Assembly (NCBI GenBank): GCA_020444985.1
Contig: JAGRHK010000063.1
Location: 1-7,644 of the forward strand
Reading direction: 5' to 3'
DNA: 7,644 nt
From: Candidatus Competibacteraceae bacterium
Lineage (GTDB): Bacteria > Pseudomonadota > Gammaproteobacteria > Competibacterales > Competibacteraceae
Shown: one piece after another, positions 1 to 5,668 of the stretch
How positions within the stretch are numbered: position 1 is the first letter of the stretch
Layout of the letters: every line of letters starts with the position of its first letter
Notes under the pieces: generated by a model
Seen by the model: only the letters and a program-made list of their open reading frames with translations
The model's database searches: none
Told to the model about the DNA's origin: nothing
Translations under genes and position numbers: made by a program

Positions 1-69
1 TATAAACATCGTGTCACATTTATCCTGAATGATGTGGCGATGGCGTATTCTTCAGGGAGAAAAATTTGA
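1..69 (+). CDS. 3' end of an upstream operon gene (partial, unidentified)
   Basis: Frame 1 is open from the left edge to a TGA at 67-69. The visible tail is about 22 residues, ending in AYSSGRKI. The other two plus-strand frames are stopped early (TAA at 3-5, TGA at 26-28). The stop overlaps the TTG start of the next gene in a TTGA arrangement, the same kind of close coupling seen at the other junctions of this operon, which is the main reason to believe the frame is coding. The tail is too short to identify. From known layouts of Ter-linked biosynthetic operons an ATP-grasp ligase or another module enzyme could be expected here, but that is inference from context only. A random open frame of this length is quite possible. 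Confidence 0.4.
   Translation, partial: YKHRVTFILNDVAMAYSSGRKI
54..59 (+). promoter_or_regulatory. Shine-Dalgarno site supporting a TTG start
   Basis: AGGGAG sits 6 nt before TTG at 66-68. An in-frame stop (TGA at 30-32) lies upstream with no in-frame ATG or GTG between it and position 66, so TTG at 66 is the best start. The next ATG (117) would remove the first conserved beta strand of the family, and a second TTG at 72 is too far from this site. Confidence 0.65.
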
Positions 70-1202
70 TTTTGCGAACTGTAACGGCTTCCATCCAGGC
101 CGGCCAATTGACTTTCATGCTGCGTCGGGAGGAGTGGCCGCTGGATGCGTGTCTGACTTATGCTACGCGACAGAATCCCCGGCGACTGTACCTGTTCGTC
201 AGCAAGGTGCTGGGTAAGCACTGGCCGGTGCGTCCCAGCCTCATGCGTGAGGTTCATCGACGGCTGGCGGCGAAGATTGCGGGTTTGCCTGGACCGTTGC
301 TGGTCATGGGCATGGCGGAAACCGCGACCGCCCTGGGGCGCGGCGTCGCCGAGGAAGCCGCGTTGCAAAACAGACGCGATGACGTGCTGTATTTGCAAAC
401 GACCCGTTGCCGGTTGAACCGACCCCTGGCCTTTGCTTTTGACGAGTCTCACAGCCACGCTCCAGATCACGCGGTTTATCTGCCGGAGCCAGAGTTGCAA
501 CCCCTGTTTCAGACAGCGCGCAGTCTGGTGCTGGTGGACGATGAAATTTCCACCGGACGAACCCTGGCGGAGCTGGCCCGCGCTTATTTACAGGTCAATC
601 CACGCATCGAGCAGATTGCCCTGGTCAGCATCGCTTGTTGGCTGGGCGCAGCGCGGCAATGCGTGTTGGCGGCGTTGCTGGAGCGTCCCGTGCAGTTCCC
701 GGCGCTGGTTGAAGGTGAATTCAGGTTTACCGCCGATCCGGCGTTTCCGCCGCCTTTGTTGCCCGATGCTGTCGCCGATCCGGGGCAATACCATGACGCG
801 ATTGCCACCGATCCGGCGCGGGTCGGCATTATTGCGGGTGATTGGCGCTTACCCGAAAGCCCGCTCTCCCTGCTGCAGAATGAGAAAGGGCGTTTGACCG
901 TGATCGGCACCGGCGAATACGCTTACACGCCGTTTCGCATCGCCCTGGCTTTGGAAGAGGCCGGCTGCGACGTGTTATACCAATCCACCACCCGCTCGCC
1001 GATTCTGGTCGGAGACGCCATCACCCGCCGGCAGGAATTCACCGATCATTACGGCGATGGCATTCCCAATTATCTTTACAACCTGGATCCGGACCGGTTG
1101 CCGGTGGTGATCTACGAACATCCCGCGCTGTCTCAAGCACATGCTTTGCCGAAAACGCTCGGTGGTTTGGCCGTTGCCGTGGAGGAGCCATGCCGCGCGT
1201 AG
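66..1202 (+). CDS. PRTase_2-TRSP phosphoribosyltransferase (Ter-linked biosynthesis)
   Basis: A 378-residue protein starting at TTG. The N-terminal two thirds is a phosphoribosyltransferase of the PRTase_2 type. Family-typical blocks are FVSKVLGKH (44-52) and GMAETATALG (82-91). The PRPP-binding loop is VDDEISTGRT (157-166), with the acidic pair and the S/T-G-x-T expected of type I PRTases. A linker follows, then the C-terminal TRSP domain with GTGEYAYTPFRIA (281-293) and a literal TRSP tetrapeptide at 309-312. PRTases of this type join or remove a base at PRPP. In the Ter-linked module it is predicted to form a nucleotide or nucleoside-like intermediate, but the base is not known. It is cytosolic, with no signal peptide. 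It overlaps the next gene by 13 nt and is co-directional with three further module genes. Length and domain order are normal for the family. Family assignment is strong; the reaction is inferred. Confidence 0.92.
   Translation: MILRTVTASIQAGQLTFMLRREEWPLDACLTYATRQNPRRLYLFVSKVLGKHWPVRPSLMREVHRRLAAKIAGLPGPLLVMGMAETATALGRGVAEEAALQNRRDDVLYLQTTRCRLNRPLAFAFDESHSHAPDHAVYLPEPELQPLFQTARSLVLVDDEISTGRTLAELARAYLQVNPRIEQIALVSIACWLGAARQCVLAALLERPVQFPALVEGEFRFTADPAFPPPLLPDAVADPGQYHDAIATDPARVGIIAGDWRLPESPLSLLQNEKGRLTVIGTGEYAYTPFRIALALEEAGCDVLYQSTTRSPILVGDAITRRQEFTDHYGDGIPNYLYNLDPDRLPVVIYEHPALSQAHALPKTLGGLAVAVEEPCRA
1181..1187 (+). promoter_or_regulatory. Shine-Dalgarno site inside the end of the PRTase_2 gene
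   Basis: GGAGGAG ends 2 nt before ATG at 1190 (its first five bases end 4 nt before). It is a strong site within the last codons of the preceding gene and fixes the HAD gene start, giving a 13-nt overlap. Confidence 0.6.
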
Positions 1203-1924
1203 TCATTTTTCTCGATCTGGATGACACTATTCTTCAAACCGCCCCGAAGTGTCCGCCCGACGAACCGTTAGCGCCCGCCGCTTTCAATCGTGCGGGGGAA
1301 GTCTTGTCGTTCATGACCCGCGCCCAGCAACGCTTGCTCAATTTCTGGCAGGAGCAGGGTATCGTGATTCCCGTCACTGGGCGCACGGAGCGCGCGCTGG
1401 AGCGGGTGGCGATTGACTTTGATTCCTGGCGCATTACCCATCACGGTGCGGTGATTCGTCAGCCAGACGGTTCGTTGCCGGTCTGGTGGGCGAGCGAGGT
1501 GCGGCCGATCCTGGCGGCGGCGCAGTCGCTGCTGGAGGATTATTGGCATCGGTTGAGCAGCAAAGCAGCTGACGAAGGCTACCGGATCAGCCGCCATGAG
1601 GTTGACGTGTGCCTGACCTATCTTTCCGTCAAGGCCGATGATGACGGTGCAGCGTTGGCCCGACTGGCGGCGCATCTGCAACAGGGGTTGCCGGCGGAAC
1701 TGGCGTTGCACTGGAACGGCAATAATCTGGCGCTGATGGTCCGGGGAGCGCAAAAGCACGCTGCGGTGCAGCGCGTAGCGGAGGAGCTGCGGCGTGAAGG
1801 ACCGATTGTCACCATCGGCGCCGGTGACAGTTTGACCGATCTGCCGTTCATGCGCGTTTGCGATTTTGCCTTGACGCCCAGGGATAGCCAGATTCAGCGC
1901 CAGACGTGGAGCGAGTCTCACTGA
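1190..1924 (+). CDS. HAD-family phosphatase (Ter-linked biosynthesis)
   Basis: A 244-residue soluble haloacid-dehalogenase-fold hydrolase. Motif I is DLDDT (9-13, nucleophile D9 and acid-base D11). Motif II is the threonine in VTGRT (62-66, T63). Motif III is probably K189, in GAQKHAAV. Motif IV is GDSLTD (212-217, with D213 and D217 for Mg2+). HHGAVI (84-89) and the roughly 100-residue insert between motifs II and III suggest a C2 cap, as in Cof-type or sucrose-phosphate-phosphatase-like enzymes. All catalytic residues are present, so it should be an active phosphomonoesterase. In this operon it probably dephosphorylates the sugar-phosphate or nucleotide product of one of the two PRTases; the substrate cannot be read from sequence. 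It starts inside the PRTase_2 gene, and its TGA shares one base with the ATG of the StiP gene (TGATG), so the three are likely translated together. Confidence 0.9.
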   Translation: MPRVVIFLDLDDTILQTAPKCPPDEPLAPAAFNRAGEVLSFMTRAQQRLLNFWQEQGIVIPVTGRTERALERVAIDFDSWRITHHGAVIRQPDGSLPVWWASEVRPILAAAQSLLEDYWHRLSSKAADEGYRISRHEVDVCLTYLSVKADDDGAALARLAAHLQQGLPAELALHWNGNNLALMVRGAQKHAAVQRVAEELRREGPIVTIGAGDSLTDLPFMRVCDFALTPRDSQIQRQTWSESH

Positions 1925-3006
1925 TGGCGTTGTTCACCGGCAGTTATCAACCCGAGGACACGATCTTCCTGCTCAAGCCGCTGCAACTGGAGATGGTGGA
2001 TGTTGCCGCCAAGGAGCAGTTGATTCAGTCGGGCCAGCGTCATTACAGTGAGATGCTGGCCCCGGAGCGAGCGCCAGAGCCGCGTTATTTGCAATTATTC
2101 GAGGCGCTGACCGACCGGTACGCCGGACGGTTAGCAGCGGAGATCATGGCGCTGGCGCGCTATCTGGCGGAAAGTCGGCCCCAACAGCTTACCTTGGTGT
2201 CGCTGGCCCGCGCCGGTACGCCGATTGGCGCTTTATTGGCGCGCGCCTTGCGGCAATGGGGCCGCTCCGATGCGCGTCATTATTCGATTTCCATTATTCG
2301 CGACCGAGGCATGGATGAAAATGCCCTGAAGTTCATTCTGCGCTCCGAAGGTCGCGATCCAGGCGGACTGGCCTTCGTGGATGGCTGGACCGCCAAAGGA
2401 GTCATTACCGAAGAATTGCATCAGGCGGTGCGCCGCTGGAATAGGCAGCAGCCGGAGCAATTGGATGAAGCGCTGCATGTGGTGTCGGATATCGGTGGAA
2501 CTGCGGAGGTGGCGGCGACCTATGCTGATTACGCAATGCCCAGCGGCATTCTCAACGCGACCGTATCAGGATTGACCAGCCGCTCGATTCTCAACGCCGC
2601 CATCGGCCCGGACGATTTCCACGGTTGCGTGTTTTACTCGCAATTCGCGTCCTGTGATCATTCAAACCGCTTTCTCGATCAAGTAACGGCGCATTTCCCT
2701 GCGGTTGAACCGGGGATCGTGCGTCGCAATCGGGAAGAACGTCAGGAGCGCCGGCGAGCGATGACAGATTTTTTAGCGCGCCTGCATGGCCTTTACCAGA
2801 TCAGTGACCGTAATTTCGTCAAACCTGGCGTGGCTGAGGCGACCCGGGTGCTGTTGCGTCGCGTGCCGGGGCGACTCCTGTTGCGCGATTCCAGCCATCC
2901 CGATGTTGAGCACCTGCATTGGCTCGCCCAGGAAAAGCAGGTTCCCATAACGGTCGATTCCACCATGCCGATTCAGGCAACGGCTCTCATCAAGGATCTG
3001 CTATGA
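1924..3006 (+). CDS. PRTase_1/StiP-family protein with C-terminal PELOTA domain
   Basis: A 360-residue protein. The N-terminus (FTGSY, LLKP, then KEQLIQSGQRHYSEM) is the signature start of the family often labelled 'cysteine protease StiP' and also described as PRTase_1. SLARAGTPIG (93-102) and FVDGWTAKG (151-159, likely the PRPP loop) are consistent with a phosphoribosyltransferase fold. SDIGGTAE (188-195) and SGLTSRSILN (215-224) follow. From about 293 the PELOTA (L7Ae-like) RNA-binding domain begins with VKPGVAEATRVLLRRVPGR and ends at the C-terminus. The two parts suggest a base-exchange or base-release enzyme that may touch RNA, or one whose PELOTA domain has been reused to bind a nucleotide; both are inferences. 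ATG at 1924 is chosen because it overlaps the HAD stop (TGATG) and has purine-rich GGAGCGAG upstream. An in-frame GTG at 1906 would add six residues but has no Shine-Dalgarno site. The protease label is doubtful (see findings). Confidence 0.9.
   Translation: MALFTGSYQPEDTIFLLKPLQLEMVDVAAKEQLIQSGQRHYSEMLAPERAPEPRYLQLFEALTDRYAGRLAAEIMALARYLAESRPQQLTLVSLARAGTPIGALLARALRQWGRSDARHYSISIIRDRGMDENALKFILRSEGRDPGGLAFVDGWTAKGVITEELHQAVRRWNRQQPEQLDEALHVVSDIGGTAEVAATYADYAMPSGILNATVSGLTSRSILNAAIGPDDFHGCVFYSQFASCDHSNRFLDQVTAHFPAVEPGIVRRNREERQERRRAMTDFLARLHGLYQISDRNFVKPGVAEATRVLLRRVPGRLLLRDSSHPDVEHLHWLAQEKQVPITVDSTMPIQATALIKDLL
2992..2997 (+). promoter_or_regulatory. Shine-Dalgarno site fixing the aldolase start
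   Basis: AAGGAT lies 5 nt before ATG at 3003. The same frame is open back to an ATG at 2919, but that stretch lies inside the conserved PELOTA domain of the StiP gene and has no family similarity. The 3003 start with a 4-nt ATGA overlap is therefore preferred. Confidence 0.65.
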
Positions 3007-3947
3007 GTGTTATTCCCGTCGATTTTCGCGCGGCGCATGCCCACGGTTACGCCGCGTCCGCGCGCCCGCTGTCGGTGACCCAGTTGGGCGCATCGTTGTA
3101 CGTGCCGGCCAGTCGCCTAGATCTGGCGCAGATCGCGCAGGGGCAAAAACCGCTCTCGGTGCGCTCGCTGATCTTCTGCACCGAGGATGCTTTGCATGAA
3201 CGGGATCTGGAGTCGGCGTTGCGTCGGCTGGCGGCGTTGTTGCCGGAACTGGAAACCGGGTCGGCGCTACGCTTCATTCGCCCGCGTAATCCGGCGGTGC
3301 TGCGTCGGTTGTTACGCATGGAAGGCATTCAAAAGATTCAGGGATTTGTTCTGCCCAAGGTTGGCCCACGTTCATTGGGGGATTGGTTGCGGGTTTGGGA
3401 TGACCGCTATGGTCATTGGCTGATGCCCGTATTGGAAACCCCGGAAACCTTTGATCGCCGCCAAATGGAAGTATTGCGCGATGAGTTGGAGGATAGCGGG
3501 TTGCGCGAGCGGGTGTTGTGCTTGCGCATCGGCGGCAACGATCTGTTGAATCTGCTGGGCGTGCGCCGGGCGCGCGGCGCGACGGTTTACGACACGCCGC
3601 TGCGTAGCGTGATTGCGGATCTGGTCTGCATATTTCATCCGGCAGGCTATGCTTTGAGCGCGCCCGTGTTTGAACGCCTCGATATGCCAGAGGTACTGGC
3701 GCGTGAGGTGGAAGCCGATCTCCAGCATGGATTACTGAGTAAAACAGCGATTCATCCCACGCAAATTCCGATAATCGAAGCGCGTTATCGGGTTTCCCAG
3801 GAGGACTACGAGATGGCGTCTGCGGTGCTGTGTCCCGATGCTGCGGCGGTGTTCAAGCTGTGTGGGACATTTTGCGAACCGGCCACCCATCAACGCTGGG
3901 CGACAGGCATCCTGGAACGAGCACAGGTATTTGGCGTGGCGGGTTAG
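3003..3947 (+). CDS. HpcH/HpaI aldolase/citrate lyase-type C-C bond lyase (Ter-linked)
   Basis: A 314-residue soluble TIM-barrel protein of the C-C_Bond_Lyase branch seen in Ter-linked operons. The motifs follow the citrate lyase beta/HpcH order: SLYVPA (31-36), FCTEDA (58-63), an arginine block LRFIRPRN (89-96) for the carboxylate or CoA-type substrate, VLPKV (116-120), an ET pair at 145-146 after PVL (candidate metal-binding Glu), RIGGNDLL (175-182) and KTAIHPTQ (247-254). The family cleaves or forms a C-C bond next to a carboxylate, often with Mg2+ and acetyl-CoA or a keto acid. In this module it could add or remove a small acyl unit on the intermediate; that step is a prediction. The start overlaps the StiP stop by 4 nt (ATGA). 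This is the last gene of the operon. The next gene is convergent and begins its 3' end about 60 nt away. Confidence 0.9.
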   Translation: MSVIPVDFRAAHAHGYAASARPLSVTQLGASLYVPASRLDLAQIAQGQKPLSVRSLIFCTEDALHERDLESALRRLAALLPELETGSALRFIRPRNPAVLRRLLRMEGIQKIQGFVLPKVGPRSLGDWLRVWDDRYGHWLMPVLETPETFDRRQMEVLRDELEDSGLRERVLCLRIGGNDLLNLLGVRRARGATVYDTPLRSVIADLVCIFHPAGYALSAPVFERLDMPEVLAREVEADLQHGLLSKTAIHPTQIPIIEARYRVSQEDYEMASAVLCPDAAAVFKLCGTFCEPATHQRWATGILERAQVFGVAG

Positions 3948-4006
3948 GAGGCTTTTTGGCGCAGTCTTAAACAATGGCCTCTGGGCCGGCGCGTCGCTCA
4001 TGCCGG
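3948..4006. other. Convergent intergenic gap, possible weak bidirectional hairpin
   Basis: A 59-nt gap between the stops of the aldolase and the polyferredoxin. It holds a CCGGC/GCCGG inverted repeat near 3986-4006 with a long loop, followed on the plus side by TTAAAA. The stem has only five pairs and no proper U-tract, so a terminator is not established. An AGGAGG-like string just after the aldolase stop has no start codon with a useful frame behind it. Confidence 0.3.
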
Positions 4007-5578
4007 TTAAAACGGGAACCCGCTTTGCCTCTCGCGCTCAAGCGGTTTAACTTGTGGTCGTTCCGCTCGTTGATGGACAGGGTGGCCCTCTACATAGATG
4101 GCGCGATAGGGGCGCACCGGACAGGCATTTTCGCAAGCGCCGCAGCCGATGCAGAGCGATTCGCGCACCTCGGGAATGGTCAGGCCATTGCGATAGGGAA
4201 TCATCTCGATGGCGTTGGTGGGGCAATACTCGTCGCAAGCACCACAGGCGGTATGATCGGTGTAAACGATGCAGTTATCGCGGATAAAGTGAGCGATGCC
4301 GAGTTGCACGGTCTTCTTGGCCGGCAAGGCCAGGGGCTGGATGGCGCCGGTCGGGCAGATGTCCCCGCACCGGTTGCATTCGTAGCTGCAATAACCGCTC
4401 GCAAAGTCGAGATGGGGTTGCAGCAAACCGGACAGGCCATAGTCCAGCAGGGCCGGCTGCAATACGCCATAAGGGCAGGCGCTGACACACAAGTGGCAGG
4501 CCGTGCATAAATCATTGAACCGAGCGATGTCGCCTGCGCCGGGCGGCGCGATTGGATAGGTCCGCGTATTCGCCACGGTACTGGGAACCTGGTTATACAG
4601 CTTGGCTTCCCCACGGCTCGATCCCGACAGACCTGTCAAGCTGACCACGGTTACCGCGGCTCCACACAGCAGCGCCCGACGCGCCGGGCTGGACAGATCT
4701 TCGGGCGGTGTTTCCGGCGCTCGCGCCCGTGCATACCCGATGCCGTGCGCATCGCAAACCGGAATGCAGTTGAAGCAAGCGACACAGCGGCTGAAATCCA
4801 CTTCTTGGGTCTTTAGATGGATGCAGCCGGCCTTGCAGTAAATGGAACAATGGGCGCAGAGGGTGCAGGCAGTCTTGGGAATACGGATTTTGAATACCGC
4901 AAACCGCGAGATCAGGCCCAAAAGCGCGCCTACGGGACAGAGCATGTTGCAGAATAAACGACCTTTGAAGGCGCTTAGCCAGGCGAGTCCGATCAGAAAC
5001 AGGATAGGAAAAATCAGCGTTGCCAGCGCCGGCGCTTTCCAATGCAGGGGAAAGGGTCCATAAATGCCAAAACTTTCCAGTAATTGCCCGAAGCCATTAT
5101 GTGCGGCTACGTAGAGTGGGCGCAGCAGATCGCTGGCGATCCGCCCGAAATTACTGAAGGGGTCGAGCAGGCTTAGGGCCAGGGCGCTGCCGCTGAGGAA
5201 CAGGGCGATCGTTAGCGCCAGGATGCTGTAATGCAAAGCCGGGTGCGGCTTCTGGTAGCGAAATTTGACCCGGCGCGGCTTGCGCAGCTTATCGGCGACG
5301 CGGATGAAAATGTCTTGCAGCGTGCCCAATGGACAGATCGTTGAGCAGTAGATCCGACCGAACAGCAACGTCAGTCCGATGACCAGCAAAAAACCGGTTG
5401 CTCCCCAAGCCAGGGTTTCAGCGAAGTTGAGGAGCGACGGGACAAATTGCGGATAGAGCGTCGCCGTGGCGGCTGGGGTTGCGCCAAACCGGTCAAAATC
5501 GACGAACAGCAGTGTCGTTAGCGCCAGAAACGCTAGCGAGACAACGACCCGGATTTTTTTGAGCCAAATCTGCTTCAT
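4007..5578 (-). CDS. NapH-NapG-like membrane polyferredoxin (fusion)
   Basis: A 523-residue iron-sulfur membrane protein. The N-terminal half resembles NapH/NosR-type quinol-dehydrogenase subunits. It has hydrophobic segments near 10-28, 56-73, 114-137 and 183-203, and possibly 206-228. Two CxxxCP motifs (C78/C82, C210/C214) follow membrane segments. Two ferredoxin-type cysteine sets follow (C238, 241, 244, 248 and C265, 268, 271, 275). A further hydrophobic segment (about 302-318) is preceded by SPARRALL. The C-terminal part then has four 4Fe-4S motifs as in NapG/MauM (C358-368, C397-408, C436-452, C476-486, each ending in CP). It should pass electrons through the membrane, probably between quinols or cytosolic donors and a periplasmic reductase, but no partner is present. 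Such fused '4Fe-4S binding proteins' exist in other bacteria. The ATG at 5578 has no clear Shine-Dalgarno site. It stands alone, convergent with the operon and divergent from serA. Confidence 0.85.
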   Translation of the reverse strand: MKQIWLKKIRVVVSLAFLALTTLLFVDFDRFGATPAATATLYPQFVPSLLNFAETLAWGATGFLLVIGLTLLFGRIYCSTICPLGTLQDIFIRVADKLRKPRRVKFRYQKPHPALHYSILALTIALFLSGSALALSLLDPFSNFGRIASDLLRPLYVAAHNGFGQLLESFGIYGPFPLHWKAPALATLIFPILFLIGLAWLSAFKGRLFCNMLCPVGALLGLISRFAVFKIRIPKTACTLCAHCSIYCKAGCIHLKTQEVDFSRCVACFNCIPVCDAHGIGYARARAPETPPEDLSSPARRALLCGAAVTVVSLTGLSGSSRGEAKLYNQVPSTVANTRTYPIAPPGAGDIARFNDLCTACHLCVSACPYGVLQPALLDYGLSGLLQPHLDFASGYCSYECNRCGDICPTGAIQPLALPAKKTVQLGIAHFIRDNCIVYTDHTACGACDEYCPTNAIEMIPYRNGLTIPEVRESLCIGCGACENACPVRPYRAIYVEGHPVHQRAERPQVKPLERERQSGFPF

Positions 5579-5603
5579 GGGCGTTTAGGGGAAGCCTTCA
5601 AAG

Positions 5604-5632
5604 TTGCCAGCGCCAGTCAGAGAGGTTATGTT
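5604..5632 (+). promoter_or_regulatory. Candidate sigma-70 promoter for serA
   Basis: TTGCCA (5604-5609, five of six matches to TTGACA) is followed after 17 nt by TATGTT (5627-5632, four of six matches to TATAAT). A start near 5639 would give a leader of about 30 nt to the serA ATG. It lies in the 90-nt region between the divergent polyferredoxin and serA. No equally good element was found pointing the other way, and no FNR-type palindrome was seen. Confidence 0.42.
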
Positions 5633-5668
5633 ACATGCTATTCGTCACCGACAAAATCCCAGGCAGCC

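Larger units (their letters stand above)
1..3947 (+). other. Operon: Ter-linked nucleoside-like metabolite biosynthesis module
   Basis: Four complete plus-strand genes, and probably the tail of a fifth, overlap at every junction: TTGA at 66-69, 13 nt at 1190-1202, TGATG at 1922-1926 and ATGA at 3003-3006. The set PRTase_2-TRSP, HAD, PRTase_1-PELOTA and C-C bond lyase is the biosynthetic cassette that the Aravind group's comparative genomics attached to Ter stress-response systems. An ATP-grasp ligase is commonly part of it and is not visible here. The promoter must lie left of the window, since no convincing promoter is seen in the first 65 bases. The combination of two PRTases, a phosphatase and a lyase fits stepwise assembly of one small molecule. 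Confidence 0.85.

Noticed and set aside
1..65. A promoter just ahead of the PRTase_2 gene
   Set aside because: TATCCT (21-26) and TATTCT (46-51) are -10-like, but neither has a suitable -35 at 16-18 nt, and the second would leave almost no leader. An upstream coupled gene makes a promoter here unnecessary.
733..816. CCGATCCGG occurs three times (733, 775, 808)
   Set aside because: All copies are in frame and encode Asp-Pro turns in the linker between the PRTase and TRSP domains. Spacing is uneven (42 and 33 nt) and the flanks differ, so codon usage explains it better than a DNA repeat.
1268..1921. A 217-residue minus-strand open frame opposite the HAD gene
   Set aside because: The plus strand holds all four HAD motifs in order. 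The minus frame is Arg/Gln-rich shadow sequence typical of GC-rich antisense frames.
2919..3002. N-terminal extension of the aldolase from ATG 2919
   Set aside because: The added 28 residues lie in a shifted frame of the conserved PELOTA domain. A proper Shine-Dalgarno site and ATGA overlap support ATG 3003.
3986..4006. CCGGC/GCCGG inverted repeat as a strong bidirectional terminator
   Set aside because: Five pairs around an 11-nt loop with only a short T/A tract is too weak to call confidently; it is noted only within the gap description.
3974..4510. A 178-residue plus-strand open frame across the 3' end of the polyferredoxin gene
   Set aside because: It is the antisense shadow of the cysteine-rich C-terminal domain, shows no recognisable family, and the opposite strand carries clear 4Fe-4S motifs.
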